Assembly (NCBI RefSeq): GCF_000741205.1
Contig: NZ_JGYW01000008.1
Coordinates: 1 to 64,000, forward strand
DNA from: Bifidobacterium gallicum DSM 20093 = LMG 11596
GTDB lineage: Bacteria > Actinomycetota > Actinomycetes > Actinomycetales > Bifidobacteriaceae
DNA: 64,000 bases
Direction of reading: 5' to 3'
Of this stretch, positions 1 through 9,325 are shown piece by piece. Position numbers and translations under genes: made by a program. The notes beneath the pieces are model-generated. The model made no database searches and was not told the DNA's origin. It saw nothing but the letters and a program-made list of their open reading frames with translations. The stretch's first letter is position 1; each line of letters starts with the position of its first letter.

Positions 1-62
1 GCCCTCGTGAGAGCCGCTTGCTGGGCCGTGGTGGGGTGAAGCTCCGTTCTAAACGCTTTCAC
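1..62 (-). CDS. tnpB: TnpB (IS607-associated RNA-guided nuclease), N-terminal fragment
   Basis: A GTG codon at 62-60 is preceded by a strong AGGAGG at 76-71 with 8-nt spacing. It opens a frame reading V-K-A-F-R-T-E-L-H-P-T-T-A-Q-Q-A-A-L-T-R before the window ends. That start (K-x-F/Y-x-x-x-L-x-P-T-x-x-Q) is typical of TnpB proteins, the transposon-encoded, omega-RNA-guided DNA nucleases related to Cas12. The start lies 14 nt inside the end of tnpA, so the two are translationally coupled. Only about 20 residues are visible, so the RuvC catalytic residues and the omega-RNA cannot be judged here. Confidence 0.75.
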   Translation of the reverse strand, partial: MKAFRTELHPTTAQQAALTR

Positions 63-684
63 TGCGCTCACCTCCTGTACTGGCCTCGCATGTGAGCTGC
101 GGGTCATGTTCGACCTGCTTCTTGTATTTCCTCAACCCATATACGCGGCATGAGAACACGTGGATGATGGAAATGAGGTCTTCTACGAGTTCCTGCTGTG
201 GGCTGGTGTCGGGATTGTTCACCACGACAATCTCACACCCATACCGGTTCGCCAGCTCCTCGAACCAGTCGAACCCGAACCGGACGAACCGGTCTTTGAA
301 CGTGATGTACACGGTTTCGGCCTGACCTTGCAGTATGAGGTCGAAGATGAGGTGGTTCCAGTTCTTGCGTTTGTAGTTCAAACCGCTGCCAACGTCGGTG
401 AACACGTCGTCGAGTATCACGCCTTTCGCGTTCACGTAGTCGCGCAAGAACGCGACCTGCGATGCGAGATCGCCTTTCTGCCCGGCCGAGGACACACGCG
501 CGTAGGCGACGTGCAGTCGCTGGGGTTTTTGTATTTTCCCCAGATACGCGAGCACTTGCTCTTCAGTGTAGTAGCGGCGTCCCTGCGGGTTGCGTGCTGC
601 GGGGAAGATACCCGCTTTGTCCCAACGTTGGAGGGTTTTCACGCTCACCCCGAGACGGGCCGCTACATCTTTAGGCTTCAACAT
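49..684 (-). CDS. tnpA: IS607-family serine recombinase (transposase TnpA)
   Basis: 211 residues, the usual IS607 TnpA length. Residues 1-50 are a MerR-type helix-turn-helix (KDVAARLGVSVKTLQRWDKAG). From about 58 comes a resolvase-type catalytic domain with the active-site serine in YARVSSAGQ, then the DRFVRFGFDWFEE segment and the family-typical tail IIHVFSCRVYGLRKYKK. No stop or frameshift is seen, so the enzyme looks intact. IS607 transposases carry out transposition through a circular intermediate with little target specificity. The stop codon lies inside tnpB, and the gene points away from fhs. Confidence 0.93.
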   Translation of the reverse strand: MLKPKDVAARLGVSVKTLQRWDKAGIFPAARNPQGRRYYTEEQVLAYLGKIQKPQRLHVAYARVSSAGQKGDLASQVAFLRDYVNAKGVILDDVFTDVGSGLNYKRKNWNHLIFDLILQGQAETVYITFKDRFVRFGFDWFEELANRYGCEIVVVNNPDTSPQQELVEDLISIIHVFSCRVYGLRKYKKQVEHDPQLTCEASTGGERSESV

Positions 685-870
685 GACACCATAATAGATG
701 AAATGACCACGAGTGTCAATTTAATTAACAACAGATGATTGCTCACTGAGCGTGGGCTGGTTCAGATTTTGTATTTCCCATTTTGCATCGCGGCCCGTTT
801 GACCCCCGTTGCCGCCACGTGGCCTACACTGGGCTTCGACAACATTGCCGTCAGCCCGAAAGGATGTTCC

Positions 871-2388
871 GTGACCGGAATCGAAGACTTCACCAAGCCC
901 TATGGCCTTGTGGACAAGATTGATGCATTTGGATATTTGGACTATCTCAAGTCCAATCCTGATGCGCCTCGCAAGCACGGTAAGGTCGTGCTGGTCACGG
1001 CCGACACCCCGCTCAAGGCAAGCCGTGGCGAAGGCAAGACGACCACGACGATCGCGATGATCGACGCGTTGCGTGAACGCGGCATTGACGCCGCCGCCGT
1101 GCTGCGCCAGCCCAGCATGGGTATTACGGCCGCCGGTTCCAAGGGCGGTGCTTCCGGTGGCGGCAAAGCGTCGCTGACGCATCCCGAACTGATCGACTGG
1201 GGTCTGTGCGGCGAAATGGGCGCAATCGAAGCAGCACAGAACCTGCTCGTTTCTTTTGCTGAAAAGGCCATTGACGAAGGCAAGCTCGATACGGTGCTCG
1301 TACCGCGCGTCAGCGAAGTGCCGTCGCGCTCGCTGCGCAGCACGATTGTGGATGCGGGCAAGAACAATGTGGCCGAGCGCGTCGTGCTCACACCGACTTG
1401 CGAACTCATGCAGATTGTCGTGCTGTCGCGTTCGATGGATGAACTGGCCGAGCGCGTCGGCAACATGACGGCAGGCACGAAGGACGGCAAGGGCGTCAAG
1501 TTCAACGAGTTCGTGGACCTGTGGCGCATCACGAACATCCTGACCGACGCCGTCAAGCCGGCCCGCACCGAAACGGTCAACGGTTCTCCCGTGTACGTGC
1601 ATGGCGGCCCGTTCGCGAACGTGTCGCTCGGCATCCCGACGTTGGCCAGCGTCGAAATGGCCACGGCACTGCATGACGTCGTCATCGTCGAAGCCGGCTA
1701 TGGCGCCGATGCGGGCGCCCAGAAGTGGCTTGACATCGCCTGCCGCGAGTTCGGCGCCCAGTGGCCGAGCGCAGCCATCGTCGTGACGCGCGCCACGACC
1801 TGGCGTGACGACCCCGATCTGCAATGGCGTTATCCATTCCACGTGGAGCGTCTTGAAAACCTTGGCATTCCAACGTTCCCGCTGATTAACCTGTGGGAAG
1901 GCGAAGACGAACTCGTCGACGGGCTCAAGGCCACGGCCAACGAATTGGGCTTCCGTACGCCAATCATTGGCAACCTCTACCGTGATGGCGGCGAAGCGTT
2001 GGCTCCGCAGCTCGACGGTTTCGCCGAGGCCGTCAGCGTTGAAGACATTCCGGCCACACCTGAAAGCCATCGTGGCACGCCACTGCGCGACAATCTGAAC
2101 TGGGTGTCCGAGCATGCCTATGGCGTGCCTGCTGAGCGCGTCGTGGAGAAGGCCGGTTTTGAAGCCTCGCTTGCTGAGGCTCAAGAATTGTGCGAGTCGG
2201 TCGGTATGAACCTTGACGACCTGGCGCTCGTCGCTGTCAAGTCGCCGGCCACGATGACCGACAATGATGCGTTGCCGGTTCAAGAGCGCACGGTCACGCT
2301 CAAGAAAGTCGAGCCGCATACGGGCGCCGGTGTGGTGCATGTCAACTTGACAACATCGCTGACCACGCCTATGCCGAAGATCGTCTGA
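871..2388 (+). CDS. fhs: Formate--tetrahydrofolate ligase
   Basis: Joins formate to tetrahydrofolate with ATP to give 10-formyl-THF for purine and fMet synthesis; cytosolic. The P-loop-like GEGKTTTT is near residue 50 and is followed by the family hallmarks QPSMG, GGKAS and DWGLCGEMGAIEAAQN. I start at GTG 871, preceded by GAAAGGA with 8-nt spacing, giving 505 residues. That is at the short end of the family (often about 555) and matches what I remember of bifidobacterial versions. The frame is open upstream to 739, but that part has no family similarity. The gene stands alone, between the IS607 element and a strong hairpin terminator. Confidence 0.93.
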   Translation: MTGIEDFTKPYGLVDKIDAFGYLDYLKSNPDAPRKHGKVVLVTADTPLKASRGEGKTTTTIAMIDALRERGIDAAAVLRQPSMGITAAGSKGGASGGGKASLTHPELIDWGLCGEMGAIEAAQNLLVSFAEKAIDEGKLDTVLVPRVSEVPSRSLRSTIVDAGKNNVAERVVLTPTCELMQIVVLSRSMDELAERVGNMTAGTKDGKGVKFNEFVDLWRITNILTDAVKPARTETVNGSPVYVHGGPFANVSLGIPTLASVEMATALHDVVIVEAGYGADAGAQKWLDIACREFGAQWPSAAIVVTRATTWRDDPDLQWRYPFHVERLENLGIPTFPLINLWEGEDELVDGLKATANELGFRTPIIGNLYRDGGEALAPQLDGFAEAVSVEDIPATPESHRGTPLRDNLNWVSEHAYGVPAERVVEKAGFEASLAEAQELCESVGMNLDDLALVAVKSPATMTDNDALPVQERTVTLKKVEPHTGAGVVHVNLTTSLTTPMPKIV

Positions 2389-2409
2389 TGCGATCATTGT
2401 GCGCATAAT

Positions 2410-2449
2410 CAAAGCCCGGATGCTTGGGATTGCAAGCATCCGGGCTTTG
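2410..2449. terminator. Bidirectional hairpin terminator between fhs and tautomerase gene
   Basis: A perfect 17-bp inverted repeat (arms 2410-2426 and 2433-2449, 6-nt loop) starts with CAAAGCCCGG. It lies between the convergent ends of fhs and the MIF-like gene. The flanking A and T runs on both strands suit a terminator used from both sides. Confidence 0.85.
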
Positions 2450-2510
2450 GTATGCATGGTGTTGGCTGGGATCCGGCAGCGGCCATGGACCCCAAGCAGA
2501 AATAAAAAAA

Positions 2511-2855
2511 CTAGAAATTCGAGCCGTTCCAGCCCCAGTCGAGTGTGGCTGTGTAACGGATGTAGGTGCGGTCCTCGTTGATGCCGAGCACGTCGTGCAG
2601 GCCTTGCATGATCTCGGCCGTGAGCTTTTCCCAAGCCGAACGGTCGACCTTGTTGCCGAACACGTTGACCTCGATGTACGCGGCCGGAGCGTCGTCGCCC
2701 GCGAAATAGATCGGCATCTCATCTTCAAACGGGCACATGAGCCAGCTTTCGGACTTGCCGGGCACGGCCGTGATGGCCTGGCCGTAAATGGACTTGAGCG
2801 CCTCGCGCTGCTCCTTCGTCGTCTTGACGGAAACGTGCGTATGGATGACGGGCAT
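2511..2855 (-). CDS. MIF-like tautomerase (phenylpyruvate tautomerase family)
   Basis: 114 residues, the standard length of macrophage migration inhibitory factor (MIF) and D-dopachrome tautomerase. The mature protein would start with the catalytic Pro (M-P-V-I-H-T-H) after Met removal. A lysine in AVPGKSESWL fits the second conserved active-site residue, and the later stretch AAYIEVNVFG matches the MIF beta strand. The family forms trimers with keto-enol tautomerase activity; the natural substrate in bacteria is usually unknown. Start ATG 2855 is set by GGAGG just upstream and by the need for Pro at position 2. It is a single-gene unit, convergent with fhs. Confidence 0.8.
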   Translation of the reverse strand: MPVIHTHVSVKTTKEQREALKSIYGQAITAVPGKSESWLMCPFEDEMPIYFAGDDAPAAYIEVNVFGNKVDRSAWEKLTAEIMQGLHDVLGINEDRTYIRYTATLDWGWNGSNF

Positions 2856-3152
2856 GGATCCTCCTTGAAGAACGTTTGGTCGAGCTTGCGCCCACATAAC
2901 GGAGCGCAAGTGTTCATCGTCAAGTCTAGTCAGCGGATGCCAAGTGTGCTGGAAGTTGGTGCTGCGAGAGGAGTGCGCGGGCGTGCACGGCGTAAATGGG
3001 CGGCAGCCGGGCGAATACGGGAAATGGGGATGGAGAGGCGCGTGTAGAGGATGTGAGAGATGTGGAAGATGGCGGGTGAATAGGGATGAAGGGGGGTGAG
3101 GTGTGAAGTTGTGGACGGTCTCGTGGTTCGTGGGCGCGTGTTAAATGGATGT

Positions 3153-3710
3153 GTGCGCAAACTCATAGAACAGATCCTGAAATTCGGTGTCGTCGGCGTT
3201 ATCGCGGCACTGTTGGATTTTGGCATCCTGAACCTGCTCGTGATTTTCCTCCACATGCATAACGTGATCGCGAGCACGATTTCGTTCACGCTGTCGTTTA
3301 TTTTCAACTACTTGGCCAGCATGAAATATGTGTTCAAGCACAGGCCCGACATGGCACGTTGGATGGAAGTGCTGATCTTCCTGCTGTCTGCCGTGATCGG
3401 CCTGATGATGAACAACGGCATCATCTGGTTGTCAACCTACGGCATGAACCGTGATGCGTTCATCACCCAACATGTGGAATACGTGCTGCGCACGAACGTC
3501 GGCAAGATTATCGCCACATTCATCGTGGCCGTGTGGAACTTTGTGATCCGCAAGATCTTCCTTGACGACACGCATACGGCGATGATGGCCAAACTGCAGC
3601 GCAAGGGCAACATCTATACGGAAGAAGAGCTCGAAGCCAAGTGGGAGCGCAGCCTCGCGCACCGCATCGGCATGTGGTCGATTGAACACACGCCGAAGGG
3701 CTGGCACTGA
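3153..3710 (+). CDS. GtrA-like four-helix membrane protein
   Basis: About 186 residues with four hydrophobic helices, beginning KLIEQILKFGVVGVIAALLDFGILNLL, which is the GtrA/DPMS type. GtrA-like proteins are thought to help move or modify undecaprenyl-linked sugars for cell-envelope decoration; no partner glycosyltransferase gene lies next door. The charged tail (KLQRKGNIYTEEELEAKWERS) is cytosolic. The start is uncertain: the frame is open from 3096, but the GTG at 3153 sits right before the conserved segment. The N-terminal stretch from the earlier start looks non-native. Confidence 0.75.
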   Translation: MRKLIEQILKFGVVGVIAALLDFGILNLLVIFLHMHNVIASTISFTLSFIFNYLASMKYVFKHRPDMARWMEVLIFLLSAVIGLMMNNGIIWLSTYGMNRDAFITQHVEYVLRTNVGKIIATFIVAVWNFVIRKIFLDDTHTAMMAKLQRKGNIYTEEELEAKWERSLAHRIGMWSIEHTPKGWH

Positions 3711-3811
3711 AATCAACGCCGCGTGAAGCGACACGAGCGTGAGCAACGTGAGGGTGCCGCTGGGCTGCTGATTGTTTGACCCGCTGATCTGCTGATCTGC
3801 TGGCACTGCAA

Positions 3812-5353
3812 TTAGCGCTGTTCAACGTGACGCGGGTCGAAACTCGTGTCGGGATTGTTGGCCTGCACGGCCGGATCGATGGCCGCAACTTCACGCAACT
3901 CCTCACGCTCGGGCTCGTCGAGAGCAATCTCGGTCAGCACGGGCGTTTGTGTACTGATCTTGATCTGGCGGAAGCCGATGAGCGCAACGGCCAGCGACGC
4001 GAGAGCGAGCGTCGTGACCACAGCGAAACCGCCCTGCGACCCGTTGCGGTCGATGAACATGCCGGCCACAGCCGAACCGGCCGAACCGCCGATGCTGTTC
4101 ATAGCGCCCATCCAAGCCATGCCTTCCGTCAAACGTGATTGCGGCACCAAATGCAGCATGATCTGGTTGCCGTTGATCCACGTGGGCGCCTGGCATACGC
4201 CAATGATCAAATAAATGATCATGATGACCCACAAATGCTTGGCGAACAGGAACGTGCCAATACCGAGATTGACTACGGCAAGGCAGAAATAGAACCGCTT
4301 GTAGAGTGCGATTTGCCAATTTTTGGCGCCATAAATCAGCGCGCCTGTCAGCGAGCTGATCGAAAAACAGGCGAACACAAAGCCCGTCAGCTGTTTTTGG
4401 CCGCTTTCCGTGGCGAACGCAATGATTGAGATGCCCGCAGCCGATTGGAATGCGCCCAAACCGAACCATGTGACGCATACGGCCAGCAAACCGGGACCAA
4501 AAATCGACTCCTTGCGGCCGCTGTGCGATTGTTCACGCGATTGCTGCCATGCTTGCTCGCCGGCGGCTGTGACCGCAGCCTCGTCCAAACCTTGGGCCCG
4601 CGCCTGCGCTTCAGCATCTTGGCGGGCCGTGTCGGCCTTGAGTTGTTCAGCTTTCTCGTTTTCGTGCTCGCGGAACGTTTTGCGCGTCATACCTTCGGCA
4701 CGTGCGAGTTCGGTCTGACTGGCGGGTTCGGTCGACACGCATGTCAAAAACATCAGCGCGCCAATGATCACGCACACCCCCGTGAACGAGAACGCGAGCA
4801 AGCCGGAAATCACAGCCAGAATCGAGGCGAGCGGATTGCCGATGACCCACATCGCCTCATCGGCCACGCTGCACAAGCTCATCGCGCGGTTGATGCCTTC
4901 ACGGTCATGTTTGAGCAGGTTCGTCCAACGTGCGCGGCTCATCGCTCCCCACGGTGGCACGCAAGCCAGGAACGGCACGATGCAGAACAGTATCCAAGGC
5001 GCCACATGCGCTTTGATGCATGTAATGATCGACATGGCCGCAATCAGCCAGATGATCACGAGCGGAATCGACACACGCCGTTGGCCAAACCGGTCCACGA
5101 GAATGCCGAGCACAGGACTCAAAATGGCGCCTGCAATGGCTTGCACGGCCGTCAGCGAGCCGGCCAGCGTGTAGTTGTGGTAATAGAACTGCACGCAAAT
5201 CGTGATCGTCATGCCGACCATCGGGTAGGGCATGCAGGCGATGACAGCGCCGAACGTGAAACGCGCCGTGTGCGGCATGCGCAGCAGTTTGGCGTAACCG
5301 CCAAACAGACGGTTGCCAACGTCCTTGATTCCTGAAACGAATGAGTTGCTCAC
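3812..5353 (-). CDS. Major facilitator superfamily transporter
   Basis: 513 residues from GTG 5353, which has GAGG six bases upstream; the frame runs on to 5413 without a ribosome site. Multiple membrane helices are visible in two halves, with the MFS loop signature VDRFGQRRVS between helices 2 and 3. A long charged cytosolic linker of about 75 residues (rich in E, A, Q, K) joins the halves. The substrate cannot be read from sequence; sugar or drug export are both possible. It runs convergent with the gtrA-like gene, with short CTGATCTG repeats in the gap. Confidence 0.85.
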   Translation of the reverse strand: MSNSFVSGIKDVGNRLFGGYAKLLRMPHTARFTFGAVIACMPYPMVGMTITICVQFYYHNYTLAGSLTAVQAIAGAILSPVLGILVDRFGQRRVSIPLVIIWLIAAMSIITCIKAHVAPWILFCIVPFLACVPPWGAMSRARWTNLLKHDREGINRAMSLCSVADEAMWVIGNPLASILAVISGLLAFSFTGVCVIIGALMFLTCVSTEPASQTELARAEGMTRKTFREHENEKAEQLKADTARQDAEAQARAQGLDEAAVTAAGEQAWQQSREQSHSGRKESIFGPGLLAVCVTWFGLGAFQSAAGISIIAFATESGQKQLTGFVFACFSISSLTGALIYGAKNWQIALYKRFYFCLAVVNLGIGTFLFAKHLWVIMIIYLIIGVCQAPTWINGNQIMLHLVPQSRLTEGMAWMGAMNSIGGSAGSAVAGMFIDRNGSQGGFAVVTTLALASLAVALIGFRQIKISTQTPVLTEIALDEPEREELREVAAIDPAVQANNPDTSFDPRHVEQR

Positions 5354-5574
5354 GAGCGGCCTCGAATTGGGAAAGTGGGGTAGGGGATTCTTGAAGATTG
5401 TCACCGGTGCCACGAGTGTTGTGTGGCCAGCTTGAGCTTAGCCTAGCACTTTGGTAAATCATGATACAAATGGCATGTTCGCAGAGTTGTGTAAGGGGGT
5501 CGTGTGTTTTGGGCTGGGTGGTGAACCAAGATTCAGCCACGTTGGCTAAGGTGGTGGGCAGATCAGCATGACCG

Positions 5575-5632
5575 ATTGCCAAGTTGGCAGATAGCCAGAT
5601 TGTCAAATTGGCAGATTGTCAAATTGCCAAAG
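5575..5632 (+). repeat. Short tandem repeats upstream of the histidine phosphatase gene
   Basis: The 16-mer AGATTGTCAAATTGGC and close variants repeat here, mixed with the palindrome GCCAAGTTGGC, ending next to the AAGGAG ribosome site at 5630. The AT content is far higher than in the flanking genes. It may be promoter or operator DNA, or slippage-born sequence. Confidence 0.5.
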
Positions 5633-5640
5633 GAGCGCAT

Positions 5641-6300
5641 ATGACAGCCACCACAATCAACTTTGTTCGGCACGGCAAGGTGGAGAACCCCGACCATCTG
5701 CTCTATGAGCGGCTCCCAGGGTTCCATTTGTCGAAAGTCGGCAAGCGCATGGCCCAAGCCACCGGCCGTTTCATCGCCGACAGCCCGCAACTGAACACGT
5801 CGGTCGCCGTATTCTCTTCGCCGCTCGAACGCACGCGCGAAACTGCCGCGGAAATCCTTGCGCCATTGAACACCGTGCGCGAGGCGCGCGGCGAACAAGC
5901 GCTTGAACTCGTGACCGATGAACGCATCATCGAAGCGCGCAACGAGTTCCGGGGCAAGCGCATCGGCTACGGTGAAGGGGCGCTCTGGCGCAAAGACAAT
6001 CTCAAACTCGTGCGCAACCTGTGGAAACCAAGCTGGGGAGAAACCTACCGCGAAATCGCGGCGCGCGTGCATGCGTTCGCCATGGAAAAGGTCGACGAGT
6101 TCGCGGGGCAGCAAATCATCGTCGTCTCACATGAATCCCCAATTTGGTCGTACCGGCACATGCTCGAAACGGGGCGTCCGGAACACAACATGTTGTTGCG
6201 CAAAACGGCGCTCGCCTCAATCACGTCGATCACATTCGATGCGCGTTCGCATGCCGTGCTCGGCATCGCCTATTTCGATCCGGCCAAGGACGTTCGCTGA
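5641..6300 (+). CDS. Histidine phosphatase (phosphoglycerate mutase-like)
   Basis: 219 residues. The catalytic RHG motif is near the N-terminus (NFVRHGKVE), followed by the arginine in SSPLERTRETA and the second histidine in VVSHESPIWSYRH. These mark the branch 1 histidine phosphatase fold, which forms a phospho-histidine intermediate. Substrate is unknown: it could be a phosphatase or a mutase-like enzyme. ATG 5641 is preceded by AAAGGAG. The next gene follows after about 95 bp and is likely its own unit. Confidence 0.85.
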   Translation: MTATTINFVRHGKVENPDHLLYERLPGFHLSKVGKRMAQATGRFIADSPQLNTSVAVFSSPLERTRETAAEILAPLNTVREARGEQALELVTDERIIEARNEFRGKRIGYGEGALWRKDNLKLVRNLWKPSWGETYREIAARVHAFAMEKVDEFAGQQIIVVSHESPIWSYRHMLETGRPEHNMLLRKTALASITSITFDARSHAVLGIAYFDPAKDVR

Positions 6301-6395
6301 ACGAATGGTGGCCTGATACCGCACGAAGACCGTTAGAATAGGCGTTGATTGTGCTGATTGTGCATGCGCATGGGATGTGCGGCAGGAGGATGATT

Positions 6396-7376
6396 ATGAC
6401 ACAGTTGTCAGATGGCTCAGTAGAGCAGATTGCCGCAATTCCAGCGCTGCGAGAGGCTGCGCATGCCGCGGCCGAGCTGATGGCGTTGTGGCCGTTGACG
6501 AAGGCCGAACAGCTCGATAACGACGCCAAATACGGCGAAGACCTGCAAGTGCGCATCACGCAAATGATTGCGCAAGTGCTGTGCGGGCAACAGATTTCGC
6601 GCGCCGACGCCGACTTCGTGTATGAAGGTGCCGATTCGATCCCCGGTGTGGACCAAAGCGTGGTGGAAGCGTTGGCCGCGGCCAATGACGCCTATGACCA
6701 GATGGCGTCATACTCCGACGACCATGACGTGCAACTGCTGTTCGACGCCGACGACATGCTGGCGCACAGCGACGCCGCCCATGCGGCCGAAGTGGCCTGG
6801 GATGACGATACACGCCAAGTCATCGCCGACTTCCTTAGCGACGCGCAAACCTATGTGCAAACACGCGTTGAAGCGGACGGCCATTGGCTGATCAGCCTCG
6901 AACAATCCGTGGTGGCGCAGCGGTTCGCACTGCTCGTGATTGTCGCCGACATGCTGCTGCATGCCGTCAGCGGCATTGGCAAGCATCTGACTGCCGAAAT
7001 TGGCGGCGCTGACGACCAACGCATCACAACACTCGCGCGCCATGCCGTGCCGCTCGTGCTCGTGGTCAACGAATTCGCCGAGCAGCTGGGCCTGCCGCGA
7101 CTGTGCTGCAAGCCCGAACGCTTGCATGGCGTGCTTGCCGCGTACGCCACGCCCAACTCCGATACGTTGGCATCCGATTCCTCGCGCGTGCTGGCCGAAG
7201 AGCTCGCGCCATTGGCTGTGGCGGAATGGCATCGCCATCGCGACGACGTGCTGTGGGATGCGGCTGAAGCCAAAAAGCGCTCGCGTGAGGAAGATGAGGC
7301 CAAGAGCAAGGCCGCGTTGGCGGCGAAGTTCGCGCATGTCAAAGATGATCCGACGAAGAAGACTGTGGAACTGTAG
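6396..7376 (+). CDS. Uncharacterised Ala/Asp-rich protein
   Basis: I do not recognise this 326-residue protein. It is acidic and mainly helical, with no signal peptide and no clear transmembrane run; the one more hydrophobic stretch is VAQRFALLVIVADMLLHAVSG near the middle. The C-terminus is a charged helix (KKRSREEDEAKSKAALAAKF). The codon use is like its neighbours, so it is a resident gene. ATG 6396 is preceded by AGGAGGA; an ATG six bases earlier is too close to that site. It sits between the histidine phosphatase gene and gltX, with about 165 bp before gltX. Confidence 0.6.
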   Translation: MTQLSDGSVEQIAAIPALREAAHAAAELMALWPLTKAEQLDNDAKYGEDLQVRITQMIAQVLCGQQISRADADFVYEGADSIPGVDQSVVEALAAANDAYDQMASYSDDHDVQLLFDADDMLAHSDAAHAAEVAWDDDTRQVIADFLSDAQTYVQTRVEADGHWLISLEQSVVAQRFALLVIVADMLLHAVSGIGKHLTAEIGGADDQRITTLARHAVPLVLVVNEFAEQLGLPRLCCKPERLHGVLAAYATPNSDTLASDSSRVLAEELAPLAVAEWHRHRDDVLWDAAEAKKRSREEDEAKSKAALAAKFAHVKDDPTKKTVEL

Positions 7377-7541
7377 CCGCATGCCCCCTATGGTGCTGTG
7401 CGCGCGATGTCGTGCAGCGGCGTCGCGCAGAAGCATCGTGCGCGGTGCCATGCACTGTGCGGCGCACACCGCAAACACGCGTGGCAAACGTGTGTGCCAA
7501 CCCGCCGCTGCACGTCCTCATGGGGCGCAACAATGGGGCGT

Positions 7542-9116
7542 ATGAGCGACGCTGAAATGGCCGATACGGCCAACATCACAACAACAGAACCTTCCACCGA
7601 CAAGCCCGCACTGCCCCAGAACGTGCGTGTGCGTTTCTGCCCTTCACCAACGGGCATCCCGCACGTGGGCATGGTGCGTACGGCATTGTTCAACTGGGCT
7701 GAAGCACGTCACACCGATGGCACGTTCGTGTTCCGCATTGAAGACACCGATGCGCAGCGCGATTCCGAAGAAAGCTTCAACCAGATCATTGACGCCTTGA
7801 CATGGTTGGGCATCGACTGGGATGAGGGCATCAACGTGGGCGGCCCTGACGGCCCATACCGCCAGTCGGAACGCGGTGAAATCTACCAGAAAGTCGCCCA
7901 GCAGCTGCTGGATGCTGGCTATGCGTATGAATCGTTCTCGACGCCGGAGGAAATCGCCGAGCGCAACGTGGCTGCGGGCCGTCCCAAGGAGTTCGGCTAC
8001 GACGGCTACGACCGCAATCTGACCGAGGAGCAGAAGGAAGCGTTCCGCAAGGAAGGCCGTCTGCCCGCGATCCGCATCAAGATGCCTGACGAAGACATCG
8101 TGTTCGACGACCTGATCCGCGGCCGCATCGAATTCAAGGCCGGTTCCGTGCCTGATTATGTGATCGTGCGTCCGAACGGTGATCCGCTGTATACGCTGAC
8201 GAACCCTGTGGATGATGCGATGATGCGCATCAACGTTGTGCTGCGCGGCGAGGACCTGCTGAGCTCCACGCCACGCCAGATTGTGCTCTACCGTTATCTG
8301 ATGGACCTTGGTGTGGCCAAGGAAATGCCCGTGTTCGGCCACATGCCGTATGTGATGGGCCAGGGCAACAAGAAGCTGTCCAAGCGCGATCCGGAATCGA
8401 ACCTGTTCCTGCATCGCGACCACGGTTTCATCAAGGAAGGCCTGCTCAACTATCTGGCGTTGCTCGGCTGGTCGATCGCTCCCGACAACGACATCTTCTC
8501 GATGGACGAGATGGTCAAGGCGTTCGATGTGCGCGACGTGAAGGCCAACCCGGGCCGTTTCGACATTGACAAGGCCATTGCGATCAACGCCGAGCATATC
8601 CGCATGCTTGAGCCGCAGGACTTCCTGAACCGTTCGGTGCCGTACCTGTTCCGCGACGGCGTCGTTTCGGCCGCCACGTGGGATGAGCTGACCGACCGCG
8701 AGCGCGAAGTGCTCACGGCTTCGGCCGAGCTCGTGCAGACGCGTGTGCGCTTGCTCGGTGAGGTGTCTGGCATGGTGGGTTCGCTGCTGTCGGATGCCGA
8801 GTACATTGCGCCTGAGGATGACGCCAAGAAGCAGCTCAAGGCCACGGCCGGCGAGGTGCTGACGGCTGCGATCGCCGCGCTCGATGCTGTGCCTGAAGAC
8901 CAGTGGCTGACCGACAACCTGCATGAGACGCTGAACAAGACGCTGATTGAGGAGGCCGGGTACAAGCCGCGTCTCGCATTCGGCCCGATTCGTGTGGCCA
9001 TGAGCGGACGTCGCGTGTCTCCGCCGCTGTTCGAGTCGATGGAGATTATTGGCAAGCCCGTCTCAATGGCTCGCTTGAAGAACCTGCTCGAGCACTTGCC
9101 TGAAATCCAGGGCTGA
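7542..9116 (+). CDS. gltX: Glutamyl-tRNA synthetase
   Basis: Class I synthetase that charges tRNA-Glu; without a GlnRS seen here it may also feed the GatCAB transamidation route. The HIGH-type motif is in [12 protein letters not shown] and the KMSKS-type motif is [10 protein letters not shown]. About 524 residues from ATG 7542, with a short acidic N-terminal extension before the catalytic domain; an ATG at 7557 is an alternative. The frame is open further upstream (7398) but that part is unlike the family. tRNA-Glu and tRNA-Gln genes follow within 350 bp, so enzyme and substrate are clustered. Confidence 0.95.
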   Translation: MSDAEMADTANITTTEPSTDKPALPQNVRVRFCPSPTGIPHVGMVRTALFNWAEARHTDGTFVFRIEDTDAQRDSEESFNQIIDALTWLGIDWDEGINVGGPDGPYRQSERGEIYQKVAQQLLDAGYAYESFSTPEEIAERNVAAGRPKEFGYDGYDRNLTEEQKEAFRKEGRLPAIRIKMPDEDIVFDDLIRGRIEFKAGSVPDYVIVRPNGDPLYTLTNPVDDAMMRINVVLRGEDLLSSTPRQIVLYRYLMDLGVAKEMPVFGHMPYVMGQGNKKLSKRDPESNLFLHRDHGFIKEGLLNYLALLGWSIAPDNDIFSMDEMVKAFDVRDVKANPGRFDIDKAIAINAEHIRMLEPQDFLNRSVPYLFRDGVVSAATWDELTDREREVLTASAELVQTRVRLLGEVSGMVGSLLSDAEYIAPEDDAKKQLKATAGEVLTAAIAALDAVPEDQWLTDNLHETLNKTLIEEAGYKPRLAFGPIRVAMSGRRVSPPLFESMEIIGKPVSMARLKNLLEHLPEIQG

Positions 9117-9226
9117 AGATTTCAGGACTGAAGATTTCAGGCTGAGAGCGGTACTGTTCCGTTTATTGATTGCCTAACGACCGGTGAAGCTGCGCGGCGT
9201 ATGCCGCAATGCTCGCCGGTCGTTGG
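9113..9226 (+). terminator. Repeats and large stem-loop after gltX
   Basis: Two direct copies of CTGAAGATTTCAGG, each itself a small palindrome, follow the gltX stop. A larger structure comes next: arms 9174-9191 and 9211-9226 (core AACGACCGG / CCGGTCGTT), with an inner hairpin GCGGC-GTAT-GCCGC. There is no strong T-run, so the terminator role is likely but not certain. Confidence 0.5.
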
Positions 9227-9264
9227 CGTTCCGACCCGCTGAAAACAGCGCGACACGCCGGGAT

Positions 9265-9293
9265 TTGCGCTCACATAAGGAACCGCGTATATT
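9265..9293 (+). promoter_or_regulatory. Promoter of the tRNA-Glu/tRNA-Gln unit
   Basis: TTGCGC at 9265-9270 and TATATT at 9288-9293 are separated by 17 bp, close to the housekeeping sigma consensus. The tRNA-Glu gene starts 33 bp downstream. Confidence 0.6.
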
Positions 9294-9325
9294 ACTTACT
9301 CGTTGCCCCACGGAGCAACGAAGAT

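Larger units (their letters stand above)
1..720 (-). mobile_element. IS607-family insertion sequence, right part only
   Basis: Two overlapping minus-strand genes, a MerR-HTH serine recombinase (tnpA) followed by the first codons of tnpB, give the classic IS607 layout. The element continues past the left edge. Its inner end is not defined by sequence, because IS607 elements have no terminal inverted repeats; I place it somewhere in the AT-rich stretch 685-745 upstream of tnpA. A short inverted repeat (TGACAC near 684, GTGTCA near 713) lies just upstream of tnpA and could be a recombinase binding site (inference). Confidence 0.8.

Noticed and set aside
721-2634. 637-residue open frame antisense to fhs
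   Set aside because: It mirrors the codon bias of fhs, is rich in His and Arg, and has no recognisable domain or ribosome site.
7644-8924. 426-residue open frame antisense to gltX
   Set aside because: Pure antisense shadow of a confident synthetase gene.
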